Below, one piece after another: positions 36,047 to 45,452 of a stretch of 64,000 nt of DNA (within the stretch, counting starts at the first letter, position 1; every line of letters starts with the position of its first letter). This DNA is from JAVJSD01 sp040219575 (GTDB lineage Bacteria > Planctomycetota > Planctomycetia > Pirellulales > Pirellulaceae). The position numbers and the translations under genes were made by a program. The stretch spans positions 28,828 through 92,827 of the forward strand of contig JAVJSD010000112.1 in the NCBI GenBank assembly GCA_040219575.1, given 5' to 3'. The notes beneath the pieces were generated by a model that worked only from the letters and a program-made list of their open reading frames with translations, searched no databases and had not been told where the DNA came from.

Positions 36047-36502
36047 CTATTCCCCTTCCGCGCGGAGATGCTGGCGGACTTCCATCAGAATGCGGCCCAG
36101 CATGTTGCGGCCGCTCCCGTCGCCGCCATCGCCCCAGTAGCTGTCGTTGGTGGTGTGTTCGATCAGCTTGGCTTCCCCCGTACCCAACAACAGGACCCGC
36201 AACTCGGCGTGCTGTGTGAACTTGGCTCGGACCGCGTCGCGCATGACATTGTCCTTGACCGCCTCCCAGTCACGCCGGAGTTTCTTCTTGCGGTCGCGGC
36301 CGAGTCGGGCGGCAAGCATCGGCGTCTTGGCCTTGCGAATCTCTTCCCGGTGCTGCTGGTTTTCGAACTTCTGCGCCTGGAAATAGTGTTCCGACGTCGG
36401 CCAACGCTTCCCCTTCAGCAGGATAGGAAAGTGCGCGAAGTTCGAGAACTCGCCGTAATCGTCGCCCACGCTATAAAACCGAATTGCGTCTTCATCCGTC
36501 AT
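36047..36502 (-). CDS. NADAR / YbiA-RibX family protein
   Basis: 151 aa, cytoplasmic. The family pattern is clear: IRFYSVGDDYGEFSNFAHFPI at the start, KRWPTSEHYFQAQKF, ARLGRDRKKKLRRDWEAVKDNVMRDAVRAKFTQH, LLLGTGEAKLIEHTTNDSYWGDG and GRNMLGRILMEVR. The catalytic Asp and Trp of NADAR are in NDSYWGDG (present). YbiA-type enzymes hydrolyse the N-glycosidic bond of riboflavin pathway intermediates; other NADAR proteins reverse ADP-ribosylation of DNA or RNA. Which applies is unknown; no DarT-like partner is adjacent. Length is normal. Confidence 0.9.
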   Translation of the reverse strand: MTDEDAIRFYSVGDDYGEFSNFAHFPILLKGKRWPTSEHYFQAQKFENQQHREEIRKAKTPMLAARLGRDRKKKLRRDWEAVKDNVMRDAVRAKFTQHAELRVLLLGTGEAKLIEHTTNDSYWGDGGDGSGRNMLGRILMEVRQHLRAEGE

Positions 36503-36589
36503 GGCGTCGGGCTCGTTCGAAGGGAGTTTGAGGCAGTCTCCGCAGAGACAAGCCGCTGCTGCGAAGGTTCGGGGCAGCCTCTGTCGACG

Positions 36590-38593
36590 TCAAGAAACGT
36601 CGTATTTGACCGCCAGCACGGCCACCGAGGCCCAGTAGTAGGCGGAAAACGAGGCCGCCAGCAACAGGCCATCGACCGGCGGTAAGAGTTTACCGCGATT
36701 GCGCAGCCAGTTCGCCAGCAGGCAGAGGGGAATCGCCGCGGCGAAGCCGGACAGAAACACCCACTCGGTGGCGAGGCTCAGCCGCCGGCAGATGAGAAAA
36801 TACGCCAGGCAAGCAGCCAGGAACGTCAGCAACAGCAACCGGCCGCGCCACGCGCCGGTGGGCGTCTCGCCGCGGTTTCCCAATCGCATCTGATCGACGG
36901 CGAGTTGAAACACCACGAACAACGCCAGCGGCCAGGTGAACACGAACTCACCCCTCCACAGGCTGAGAAGAGTGGTGCCGAGTAGCGCCAGCACAAAGGT
37001 AAACAACAGCAAAGTCGTCCTGACTCGCTGCCAGGTGTAGCTCGGAATCCGAATCAGCAATCCTGAACCGACCGCCGCGACGCCGGCAACCGCCAGGATC
37101 GCGAGTGACGCCAGATACCACGACCGCAGCCAAGCGGCCGAGGGAACATCGAAGGCGTATTCCGGTTCGACGCCCAGCACCATCGCCAGATCGAAGTAGG
37201 CGGCGGGCCGCATCGTCTCAACGGTCGTCGCCGCCGCGGCCAGTTGCTCGTCAAGCAACCGCGGCTCGCCGACATACACGCAGACCGCCTGACGGTGGTT
37301 GCGGACATAGACGCACCCGCGATGCAGGGCCGGCGCCGTCCACACAATCTCGCCGCCCAACACCGTCGCCCGCGCCAGCATCTCACAGCGCTCGGGAGTC
37401 GCGCGGAGCAGAATCAGGTCGCCCGTATCGTTGAGCAGGATCAACTTGCCGTCGGCCGCGATCACGCTGGCATGTCCGATGACCGACTTGTCGCCCGGTT
37501 CGCGTCGCTGCTTCGGATCGCCGTTGGACCACCGCTGCTCGCCCGTGGCGAAATCGAGGCAGCGAAAGCTCCCCCGCGAAGTGCGATGCGCCTTGGTCTG
37601 CACATCCTGCAGATCGAACCCATACAGATGCCCCTCGACCAGCACGCTCGACGCCACGTCATTCGACATGAAGGCGCCGTCCCACACGGTCGCCGGCGCT
37701 TTACCCGGCGACGTCGGCAATCTCAGCATTTGCGAACCGGAGTGGAACGGACCCGAGATCCACAGGTGCGGCTCCTGATAGATCGGCCAGGCCGAGTGTT
37801 CGTCGTAACCCTGCGACAGGTCGAGCCGCCACAGCGCCTGTCCGGTCTCCAAATCGAAGCCGACCAGGGCGTTCTCCAGATAGCCGACCACTTGCCGCCG
37901 GCCGTCGAGCGTGATCGGCAAGGCCGGCGTGTAACTGGCCGGATCGTCGCCCGACTTCCACAGCAGCGCCCCGTCGCGGGCGTCGAGCGCGACCATCGAC
38001 GCGCCTTCGCCTCCCACGGGCACAAACACTTTGCCCTCGATCACCGTCGGCGAGCAGGCACAGCCGAAATCGGTCCCCTGCCCGCTGTAAGTCTGCTTGA
38101 GGTTTCTCGACCATACGAGGCCGCCGTCGTCGTCGAGACATCCCACCACGCCGTCGGGACCCGCGAAGTAGACGCGGCCGGCGAACAGTGTGGGCGTCGC
38201 CCGGGGTCCCGGATACATGCCGGTCATCTCGAAGGGCCAGTCGTAGCGATATCGCCAGATGGTCTCGCCGGTGCCGGCCGCCAGGCAGATCACGTATTGC
38301 CCGCCGAGATCCTGGTACTGGGTGTACACCCGGTCGCCACGGGCCACGAATCCGCTGTAGCCTTGTCCGAGTGTGCGCACCCACAGCACCGGCGGCCCCT
38401 CCTCGGGCCAGGCGTCGGCGAGGTTGACCTCCGGCGAGCGCCCGTCGTAATTCGGTCCCCGCACGAACGGCCAACCGACGTCTTCGGCCTGCGGCGGCAG
38501 GAAGGGATTCGCCTGACCGAGCGCGGCCGCTGAGAGCCCTACCGCCATCAGCGCGACGGATGTAAGCGCACGCCTTACGGTGAAAGTTGTCAT
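36590..38593 (-). CDS. PQQ-like beta-propeller protein with six C-terminal membrane helices
   Basis: 667 aa. A signal peptide (ending AALGQA) leads into an outer-facing propeller of about 430 residues with PQQ-type blades: WPFVRGPNYDGRSPEVNLADAWPEEGPPVLWVRTLGQGYSG, VICLAAGTGETIWRYRY, CLDDDGGLVWSRNL, ALDARDGALLWKSG, GFDLETGQALWRLDL and CLDFATGEQRWSNGD. From about residue 485 there are six hydrophobic helices to the C-terminus (LASLAILAVAGVAAVG, TLLLFTFVLALLGTTLL, WPLALFVVFQLAV, LLLLTFLAACLAYFLIC, FLSGFAAAIPLCLLA, LLLAASFSAYYWASVAVLAV). The propeller type resembles soluble PQQ-like repeat proteins; the membrane part shows no motif I recognise. No cofactor residues can be assigned. Confidence 0.82.
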   Translation of the reverse strand: MTTFTVRRALTSVALMAVGLSAAALGQANPFLPPQAEDVGWPFVRGPNYDGRSPEVNLADAWPEEGPPVLWVRTLGQGYSGFVARGDRVYTQYQDLGGQYVICLAAGTGETIWRYRYDWPFEMTGMYPGPRATPTLFAGRVYFAGPDGVVGCLDDDGGLVWSRNLKQTYSGQGTDFGCACSPTVIEGKVFVPVGGEGASMVALDARDGALLWKSGDDPASYTPALPITLDGRRQVVGYLENALVGFDLETGQALWRLDLSQGYDEHSAWPIYQEPHLWISGPFHSGSQMLRLPTSPGKAPATVWDGAFMSNDVASSVLVEGHLYGFDLQDVQTKAHRTSRGSFRCLDFATGEQRWSNGDPKQRREPGDKSVIGHASVIAADGKLILLNDTGDLILLRATPERCEMLARATVLGGEIVWTAPALHRGCVYVRNHRQAVCVYVGEPRLLDEQLAAAATTVETMRPAAYFDLAMVLGVEPEYAFDVPSAAWLRSWYLASLAILAVAGVAAVGSGLLIRIPSYTWQRVRTTLLLFTFVLALLGTTLLSLWRGEFVFTWPLALFVVFQLAVDQMRLGNRGETPTGAWRGRLLLLTFLAACLAYFLICRRLSLATEWVFLSGFAAAIPLCLLANWLRNRGKLLPPVDGLLLAASFSAYYWASVAVLAVKYDVS

Positions 38594-38636
38594 GCAGACG
38601 AGTGTGGATGCAGCAGTTCGTGGAAGCGGAATTTGG

Positions 38637-39098
38637 AACCCTCAGAAGTCTCACGACTTCTGCTACACGTCCCACGTAGCTGAACTCGTGAGAGTTCAGA
38701 GTCGTGTGGAATAACGGTCTCGGAGCGGAACGCGTGAGAGTTCGGGGAATCGGTGCGGAGCCTGAACCCTCAGAAGTCTCACGACTTCTGCTACACGTCC
38801 CACGTAGCTGAACTCGTGAGAGTTCAGACTCGTGCGGAATAACGGTCTCGTAGCGGAACGCGTGAGAGTTCGGGAAATCGGTGCGGAGCCTGAACCCTCA
38901 GAAGTCTCACGACTTCTGCTACACGTCCCACGTAGCTGAACTCGTGAGAGTTCAGAGTCGTGTGGAATAACGGTCTCGTAGCGGAACGCGTGAGAGTTCG
39001 GGGATCGGTGCGGAGCCTGAACCCTCAGAAGTCTCACGACTTCTGCTACACGTCCCACGTAGCTGAACTCGTGAGAGTTCAGAGCCGCGCGGAACGCC
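38637..39098. repeat. 128-bp tandem repeat array of palindromes
   Basis: Three full units start at 38637, 38765 and 38893, and a partial fourth at 39020 runs to about 39,098. Unit lengths are 128, 128 and 127 bp with very few differences. Each full unit holds three hairpins: CAGAAGTCTCACGACTTCTG, CTGAACTCGTGAGAGTTCAG and CGGAACGCGTGAGAGTTCGG, all with a GTGA/TCAC loop. The array fills the entire gap between two minus-strand genes. Confidence 0.95.
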
Positions 39099-39103
39099 CC
39101 GCT

Positions 39104-40543
39104 TCAGGCGAATACGTCGTGAATCACTTCGCCGCCGAAGACGGTCGGGATTTCGTCGCGATTGTTGTGCGTGTAGATGAGACGGTGTTGATCGACGCCC
39201 AGGGCGTAAAGCAGCGTGGCGTGCAGGTCGGCGGGCGACATCGGCCGTTCGATCGGCACGTAGCCGAACTCGTCGGTCGCCCCCAGAATCCGGCCGCCCT
39301 GCACACCGCCGCCGGCGAGCCACATCGTGTAGCCGGCGGGCGAATGATCGCGGCCGCGTTTCGCTCCGGCGGCGCTCCCCTCGGTGGTCGGCGTGCGGCC
39401 GAATTCGCCGCCCCACACCACCAGCGTGTCGTCGAGCAGTCCGCGCTGCTTCAAATCCAACAGCAAGCCGGCGATCGGCCGGTCGCTGGCGCGGGCCTGC
39501 TTGCGATGGTTGCTTTCCAGGCTGCCGTGGGCGTCCCAACCGCCGTTTCGGAGTTGAATGCAGCGAACTCCCTGCTCGACCAAGCGGCGTGCAAGCAGGC
39601 AGTGGCGGCCCAGTTCCGCCGTCGACTGCTCGTCGAGACCGTACAGCGCGCGTGTGGCCTCGGTTTCGCGCGACAGATCGAACACCTCCGGGGCCGACGT
39701 CTGCATGCGGAAGCCCAACTCGTACGTGTCGATCCGGGCCGACAGTTCCGAATCGTCCCCCTGCCGCTGCAAGTGCTGGGCGTTCATCCAATGGATGAAG
39801 TCGAGTTGCTCCTGCCGTTGCGCTTTTGTGTAGCCGCGGGGCATCTGCGTGTAGGGCACGCCGCGGTCGCCGTCGACGGGCGTTCCCTGGTAGCGGGCAG
39901 GCAGAAAGCCCGCGCCCCATCCCGGGCGTTGCGGCGCAGGCCCCGTCGTGTTGGAAAGGAAGACGATGAATCCCGGCAGGTCGCGGCCCGCGCTGCCCAG
40001 GCCGTAGTTGAGCCAGGCGCCCATACTGGGCCGATCGCCGACCGGCGTACCGGTCAGGGCCACGCATTCCGCCGGACCATGCACCGGCACGCGATGATTG
40101 AGCGAACGGAGCACGCACAACTCGTCGACGAGCCTGGCGGTCTCCGGAAACAGTTCGGAAACGGGAATCCCGCTCTGACCGTGCGGCCGGAACTTGAACG
40201 GCGAGGCCATCAACTTCGAATCGACGCCGGAGCGCGGGATGTCGGGCACGTTGGCGGCGATCGCCTCGGGCACCGCTTGGCCATCGAACTGCTGGAGCGT
40301 CGGTTTGGGATCCCAGGTATCGGTCTGCCCCGGACCGCCCGACATGAACAGGAAGATGATGCTCTTGGCGGTCGGGCGAAAGTGCGGTCCCCGCGGCGCT
40401 GCGCCCGAGGCCTCGTTCGCCCGCAGCAGGCCTTCTTCGGCGAGCATCGCGGTCAGCGCCAGCGAGCCGAATCCGAGGGCGCTCTCCTGCAGCAGGGCGC
40501 GGCGCGTGAGGCGGCGATCGTAATGCGTTTCGCGTTGGAGCAT
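39104..40543 (-). CDS. DUF1501 protein (copy 2)
   Basis: 479 aa from ATG 40543; an ATG at 40591 would overlap the upstream gene by 23 nt. A twin-arginine-like leader (YDRRLTRRALLQESALGFGSLAL) precedes the DUF1501 core: KSIIFLFMSGGPGQTDTWDPKP, ELCVLRSLNHRVPVHGPAECV, LLARRLVEQGVRCIQLRNGGWDAHGSLESNH, DDTLVVWGGEFGRTPTTEG, GRDHSPAGYTMWLAGGGVQGG and LHATLLYALGVDQHRLIYTH. It follows the PSCyt2/PSD1 gene with a 25-nt gap, the usual pairing in planctomycetes. It is more similar to typical family members than copy 1 in the HDHS-like motif. Reaction unknown. Confidence 0.95.
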   Translation of the reverse strand: MLQRETHYDRRLTRRALLQESALGFGSLALTAMLAEEGLLRANEASGAAPRGPHFRPTAKSIIFLFMSGGPGQTDTWDPKPTLQQFDGQAVPEAIAANVPDIPRSGVDSKLMASPFKFRPHGQSGIPVSELFPETARLVDELCVLRSLNHRVPVHGPAECVALTGTPVGDRPSMGAWLNYGLGSAGRDLPGFIVFLSNTTGPAPQRPGWGAGFLPARYQGTPVDGDRGVPYTQMPRGYTKAQRQEQLDFIHWMNAQHLQRQGDDSELSARIDTYELGFRMQTSAPEVFDLSRETEATRALYGLDEQSTAELGRHCLLARRLVEQGVRCIQLRNGGWDAHGSLESNHRKQARASDRPIAGLLLDLKQRGLLDDTLVVWGGEFGRTPTTEGSAAGAKRGRDHSPAGYTMWLAGGGVQGGRILGATDEFGYVPIERPMSPADLHATLLYALGVDQHRLIYTHNNRDEIPTVFGGEVIHDVFA

Positions 40544-40568
40544 GGTCGAGTCGCGGCTTCGTGGGCGA

Positions 40569-43500
40569 TCAAGGGATGTAGACGAATTCATTCAAATTCA
40601 GCAAGGCATGGCAGAAGTGCGTCAAGGCGCGGTCTTCAACTCCAGCGGCCTGTTGTTTGACAAAGGCGACCGAACGTTCGAGCTCCGCCGGGTTCGGCTC
40701 GCGTCCCAGGGTGCGCAAGAAAGCGAGGCGGACCTGCGCTTCGACGTCGTCGCCTGCAGAATTGCGAATCTTTACGGCCAGCGCCTCGGCCCGCCGCACC
40801 ATGAACTCGCTGTTGAGCAGGAACAAGGGCTGCAGCGCCACGGTCGAGACGTCGCGCCGCGAGCAACTGTGAATGCCTTGGGGCCCATCGAACATCGACA
40901 TCACGTCGGGCATCTCACTGCGACGCTGGTAGAGATAAATCGTGCGGCGCAGCTCCTGTTCTTCGCGCTGCGGCGGGATGCTCGGTCCGCCGACATGCGG
41001 ATTCAGTTCGCCGGCAGCCACGAGGATCGAATCGCGGATCGCCTCCGCCTCGAGACGTCGGCCGGGCCAACACCAGAGCAGCGTGTTGTCGGGATCAATC
41101 GCCGCGCTGGCCGCGTCCGTGCGACGGGCCTGGCGATAGGTGCTCGAGAGCACGATCAGGCGATGAAGGTGCTTGGTGCTCCAACCGCGGTCCATCAACT
41201 CGGCGGCCAGCCAATCGAGCAATTGCGGATGTGACGGCGCCTCGCCGCGGGTGCCGAAGTCGCTCTCGCTGGCGACGATCCCGCGGCCGAAGTGATGCTG
41301 CCAGATGCGATTCGCCCACACGCGCGACACCAACGGGTTGCTGCGATCCGCGAACCACTCGGCCAGCGCGGTGCGACGGGCCGGTCCCAACGACGGCGGC
41401 GTCTCGCCCAGCACTTCCGGCCATCCCGAACCGACAATCGGTCCCGGCCTTCGGGCGTCGCCGCGAATCAACATCCGCGCCTCGGCTCGAGTCAGGGTCT
41501 CCGGGTGGTACGGCAGCGGATCGCGATTGACCACGGGCAAGCGATCAATCTCCACGTGGCCCGTCGCCGGCGAGTAGTAGCCCCAGGTGTGCGGTTGGGC
41601 GGTGTGCGCAAACCGCTTTTTCTTTACGAGCTTGTCGGCTTCGCGGCGATAGAAGTCGAACACCGGCCCCGGCATCCAGCGGCCGACCTCTTCGGGATCG
41701 AAGCGCTCGGCGTTTTGCAGCGCGAGATTGCCCAACTGGCCGTCGACGAAGAATCCTTGCAGCCGGTAGTAGTCACGTTGGCTGAGCGGATCGAACTTGT
41801 GGTTGTGGCATTGGGCGCACTCGAGGGTGAGTCCCAGCACGACGCTCGAGGTGGCGTTGACGATGTCGACCAGCACGTCGTTCCGTTGGATCGCCTTGTC
41901 CATCTGGTTGCCGCTGATGCGGGCGGCCGCCAGAAAGCCGGTGGCGATCACGTGCTCGTCGCGGTAGGGCCGCAGTTCATCGCCGGCGATCTGTTCGGCG
42001 AGAAAGCGGTCGTACGGCTTGTCGTCGTTGAAGCTGCGGATGACGTAATCGCGGTACCGCCAGGCGTAGGGCCGCGGCAGGTCGTGCTGGTAACCGTGGC
42101 TCTCGGCCCAGCGGGCCAGGTCGAGCCAGTAGCGTCCCCAGCGTTCGCCATAATGCGGCGAGGCCAGCAGGCGCTCCACGAGTTGCTCGTACGCCTCGGG
42201 CGATTCATCGGCCACAAAGGCGTCGATCTGCTGTGGCGTAGGGGGCAGTCCGAGCAGGTCGAGATACAGGCGGCGGATCAATGTGCGGCGCGAAGCCTGC
42301 GGGGCGGGCGATATGCCGTGCTGCTCGTGCCGGGCGGCGATGAAGGCGTCGACCGGCGTGCGCACCCATTGCGTCTGGCTCACGCTGGGCAAACTCGGCC
42401 GCTCAACGACCTGGAAGGCCCAATGGTCCGACGTTCTTCGCGGCGGAGGCGGCAACAGTTCGTCGTCCCACTTCAGCCCCTGATCGATCCAGGCTCGCAG
42501 CAGCGCGACTTCCCTTTCGCTAAGCGCGGGCCCCGCGTCCGCGGGCGGCATGCGTGTTTCGCCGTCTTCGGACGACACGAGGTGAATCAGGCGGCTTTGA
42601 GCGCTGGCGCCGGGAACGGCCAGCGCTTCGCCGGTGCTGTAGCCGAGGATCTCACCGCGCACATCGAGTCGATAGCCCGATTCGGAGTTCTCACCGGCAT
42701 GACAGTCGAAGCACTTGGCCGCCAGCAGCGGATGGACGTCGCGTCGGAAGTCGACCGGTTTGTCCCACGCGAGCGGCGTGACGTTGCTACTGTCGGCTGG
42801 CGGAAACTCGCCGGCCGTGTTCGCATCCAGCACGTCGCTCCACGCGCGGCTGAGGACGAGGTCGTCGACGTAGATGCGATCGTCGGCCTCCGTCTTCAGC
42901 CCCGTCGCGAAACCGACCCACCGCACGAAGTTGATGCTCTCGCCGCCCCGAACACTGGCCGCGGGAGACGCCAGGTCCTCTGGCCGCGGATCGACCCACA
43001 GGTCGAAGCGGTCGTAGTCGGTCCGCTCGCCTGCCTTCGACTTCGACAGTCGGCCGACGACCGTGTACGTCCTTCCGCGCACCAGCGGCACATCGCTCCA
43101 GGCCGTGCGACTGGCGCCGATGCGGATCATGAACACGTTCTGGCCCTTGCGCGGTCCCTTGTCGGCCACGTGCACGCCGATGTTGGGAACGCCCGCGTTG
43201 TGCACGGCGCGGTCGCTGCCGTCGAGGCGGTCGAGCCACAGCACACAGAATTCAGGATCGGAAGCGGCCGACGCGATCTCGTCGGAAGATGCCGCGTCGC
43301 CGTATCGAAAACGGAATCGAACGAACAACTGCGGTTGGCGAAAGGCATCCGCCAGTTCGCGCCGCAATGGATTGTTTCGCTCGCCCGTGCCTTGAATCAG
43401 AATCCCCTGGTCGCCGTCGACGCTTTGGGGAGTCTCGATCCGCTGAGCCGGCCGCAGCGCCGAGTAACGCCACGGTCCGCGCCAACCTCGCACCAGCGCA

Positions 43501-43736
43501 TCGGCAGGGATGCCGGCCTCCGTCTGGTTGAACATCTCTTCGGCCACGCGCTCCGGCGGCTCCTGCGCCTGGCCGCTGGCGGCAAGCGTCGCGCAGGCCG
43601 CCAACATGGCGAACACCAACAACGCAAATCGGCGACGGCCCCCTGCGAGGCGCTGCGCGCGTAGAAAATCGTCGCCGAAGTTGCCGCCGACGCTGGCGGC
43701 GTCGGCCACGACGTTCGTCTTGAACCCGCTGGTCAT
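40569..43736 (-). CDS. PSCyt1-PSCyt2-PSD1 cytochrome with N-terminal LamG-like region
   Basis: 1055 aa from ATG 43736 (frame open to 43850). A hydrophobic signal or anchor is at about residues 36-56. Residues about 75-300 resemble a concanavalin/LamG-like jelly roll (LFVRFRFRYGD, CVLWLDRLDGSDRAVHNAG, IYVDDLVLSRAW). PSCyt1 follows with haem motif CFDCHAG (Cys342, Cys345, His346) and GETRMPPADAGPALSEREVALLRAWIDQG. DUF1549 is marked by TPVDAFIAARHEQHGISPAP, LYLDLLGLPPTPQQIDAFVAD and YGERWGRYWLDLARWAESHGYQ. DUF1553 is marked by LADWFADRSNPLVSRVWANRIWQHHFGRGIVASESDFG (with AEWF) and LIVLSSTYRQ. It is exported, periplasmic, of unknown substrate, and followed by DUF1501. Confidence 0.93.
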   Translation of the reverse strand: MTSGFKTNVVADAASVGGNFGDDFLRAQRLAGGRRRFALLVFAMLAACATLAASGQAQEPPERVAEEMFNQTEAGIPADALVRGWRGPWRYSALRPAQRIETPQSVDGDQGILIQGTGERNNPLRRELADAFRQPQLFVRFRFRYGDAASSDEIASAASDPEFCVLWLDRLDGSDRAVHNAGVPNIGVHVADKGPRKGQNVFMIRIGASRTAWSDVPLVRGRTYTVVGRLSKSKAGERTDYDRFDLWVDPRPEDLASPAASVRGGESINFVRWVGFATGLKTEADDRIYVDDLVLSRAWSDVLDANTAGEFPPADSSNVTPLAWDKPVDFRRDVHPLLAAKCFDCHAGENSESGYRLDVRGEILGYSTGEALAVPGASAQSRLIHLVSSEDGETRMPPADAGPALSEREVALLRAWIDQGLKWDDELLPPPPRRTSDHWAFQVVERPSLPSVSQTQWVRTPVDAFIAARHEQHGISPAPQASRRTLIRRLYLDLLGLPPTPQQIDAFVADESPEAYEQLVERLLASPHYGERWGRYWLDLARWAESHGYQHDLPRPYAWRYRDYVIRSFNDDKPYDRFLAEQIAGDELRPYRDEHVIATGFLAAARISGNQMDKAIQRNDVLVDIVNATSSVVLGLTLECAQCHNHKFDPLSQRDYYRLQGFFVDGQLGNLALQNAERFDPEEVGRWMPGPVFDFYRREADKLVKKKRFAHTAQPHTWGYYSPATGHVEIDRLPVVNRDPLPYHPETLTRAEARMLIRGDARRPGPIVGSGWPEVLGETPPSLGPARRTALAEWFADRSNPLVSRVWANRIWQHHFGRGIVASESDFGTRGEAPSHPQLLDWLAAELMDRGWSTKHLHRLIVLSSTYRQARRTDAASAAIDPDNTLLWCWPGRRLEAEAIRDSILVAAGELNPHVGGPSIPPQREEQELRRTIYLYQRRSEMPDVMSMFDGPQGIHSCSRRDVSTVALQPLFLLNSEFMVRRAEALAVKIRNSAGDDVEAQVRLAFLRTLGREPNPAELERSVAFVKQQAAGVEDRALTHFCHALLNLNEFVYIP

Positions 43737-43956
43737 GAATTCGGTGCAGGCCGGGGAGAGGCCGACGTTTCGGTGACAAGAAGCATGATCGCCCGCCCAC
43801 GAGTCTAAGCGAAATCGTCGGCCGGGAAAACGCAAATGACCGTCAATCACCCCGATGAGGTGGAAATTCGCCCCGCGCTTGCTTTCCTCTCGTTTCCTTC
43901 TAACCTCATACTCAGGAGACTTCCCCGCTCATCCTCTCTCATCCGGAGTTTCTCTG

Positions 43957-45390
43957 TTGTCGACTTACCTTCGCATCGTCATGTCTTTCGCGCTGCTCAC
44001 GGCGCTGACCGCCGTCGCGCATGCCGACAAGCCGGCCAACTTCCTGATCATCATGGCCGACGACTGCACGTACAACGATCTGCCGGCGTACGGCGGCCAG
44101 AACGCCCAAACGCCGAACCTCGACGCCCTCGCCCGGCAGAGTCTCGTGTTCAATCGCGCCTACCTCTGCGAGGCGATGTGCCAGCCCTGCCGCGCCGAGT
44201 TGTACTCGGGCCAGTACCCCATGCGCAACGGCTGCGCGTGGAACCATTCCGCCAGCCGACCCGAAACCACCAGCATTCCGCAGCACTTGGGCGAGGCCTT
44301 CTACCGGGTCGGCATCGCCGGCAAGGTGCACGTGAAGCCCGACGCGGCGTTCCCCTTCGAGGACGTCTCCGGATTCGATCCCAACTGCGTCCGCAATCCG
44401 ACGCGCCCGCACGACCTCGAGGCGGTGAAGACGTTCATCTCCCGCGACAAGAGCCAGCCGTTCTGCCTGGTGGTGGCGCTGGTCGAACCGCATGTGCCAT
44501 GGGTGATGGGCGACGCCTCGCAGTATCCGCCCGCCAAGATCAAGCTGCCGCCCAACATCGCCGACACGCCCCGCACGCGCCGCGATTATTCGCACTACCT
44601 GGCGGAGATCACCTACATGGACGCGCAGGTCGGCGAGCTTCTGGCGGTGCTCGAGGAGAGCGGGCAAGCCGACGACACGGTGGTGATCTTCACCTCCGAG
44701 CAGGGTTCGCAGTTTCCCGGCTGCAAATGGACCAACTGGGACACCGGACTGCACACGGCGCTGATGGTCCGCTGGCCGGGACGCGTCGTCGGCGGCAAGC
44801 GAACCGAAGCCCTGGTGCAATACGCCGACGTGCTCCCCACGCTGCTCGCCATCGCGGGCGAAGAGTACGTCCCCGCCGACTTCGACGGCCAAAGCTTCCT
44901 GCCGGTGCTGCTCGGAAAGAAGTCGGAGCACCGCCAGTATGTCTACGGCATGCACAACAACATCCCCGAGGGCCCCTCCTATCCGATCCGCACGATCTGC
45001 GACGGCGAGTACCGCTACATCCAGAACCTGACGCCCGACGAGATCTACATCGAAAAGCACCTGATGGGCATTCAGGGCAGCGCCGCCTTGAACAACCCCT
45101 ACTGGGGAACCTGGATCGCCACGGCCTGGAACAACCCGCGGACGTACAACCTTGTCAAGCGTTACATGCAGCGTCCCGCGGAGCAGCTGTACCACACCGC
45201 CGACGATCGATATGAGATGACGAATCTGGCGGACGCCCCAGAACACGCCGAGCTCAAGGCGGCGCTGAAGGCCGAACTCGAGCGGTGGCGCAAGTCGCAG
45301 GGCGACCCCGGCGCGCCGCAAGACACCCACGAAGCGATCGAGGCCGCCCGGCAGGGAAAGCATCTCTACACGCCGCCGGAAACGCGGTAG
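43957..45390 (+). CDS. Sulfatase of the alkaline-phosphatase superfamily
   Basis: 477 aa from TTG 43957, chosen because CGGAG lies 8 nt upstream and it gives a proper signal peptide (STYLRIVMSFALLTALT...HA); ATG 43981 is an alternative. Metal site ANFLIIMADDCTYNDLPAYGG, sulfatase signature CQPCRAELYSGQYP with Cys75 in the position converted to formylglycine (C-x-P-x-R form), then GKVHVKPDAAFPFE, VALVEPHVPWVMGD, IFTSEQGSQFPGCKWTNWDTGLHTALMVRWPG and a C-terminal LYHTADDRYEMTNLA. The metal ligands Asp-Asp and the Lys/His residues are present. It would cleave sulfate esters of polysaccharides outside the cytoplasm. It needs an FGE; the SUMF1-like gene of this window lacks one active-site Cys. Divergent from the PSD1 gene. 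Confidence 0.93.
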   Translation: MSTYLRIVMSFALLTALTAVAHADKPANFLIIMADDCTYNDLPAYGGQNAQTPNLDALARQSLVFNRAYLCEAMCQPCRAELYSGQYPMRNGCAWNHSASRPETTSIPQHLGEAFYRVGIAGKVHVKPDAAFPFEDVSGFDPNCVRNPTRPHDLEAVKTFISRDKSQPFCLVVALVEPHVPWVMGDASQYPPAKIKLPPNIADTPRTRRDYSHYLAEITYMDAQVGELLAVLEESGQADDTVVIFTSEQGSQFPGCKWTNWDTGLHTALMVRWPGRVVGGKRTEALVQYADVLPTLLAIAGEEYVPADFDGQSFLPVLLGKKSEHRQYVYGMHNNIPEGPSYPIRTICDGEYRYIQNLTPDEIYIEKHLMGIQGSAALNNPYWGTWIATAWNNPRTYNLVKRYMQRPAEQLYHTADDRYEMTNLADAPEHAELKAALKAELERWRKSQGDPGAPQDTHEAIEAARQGKHLYTPPETR

Positions 45391-45452
45391 GACGCCTCGC
45401 GGATTACCATGGACGGGCGATCGGGGCCAACGCGGAGGAGCACTTTTCGTAG

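Noticed and set aside
38637..39098. CRISPR array
   Set aside because: Units are 128 bp, contiguous and without unique spacers; no cas genes are present.
41292..43664. 790-codon + strand frame opposite the PSD1 cytochrome
   Set aside because: Shadow frame with no recognisable domain and biased composition.
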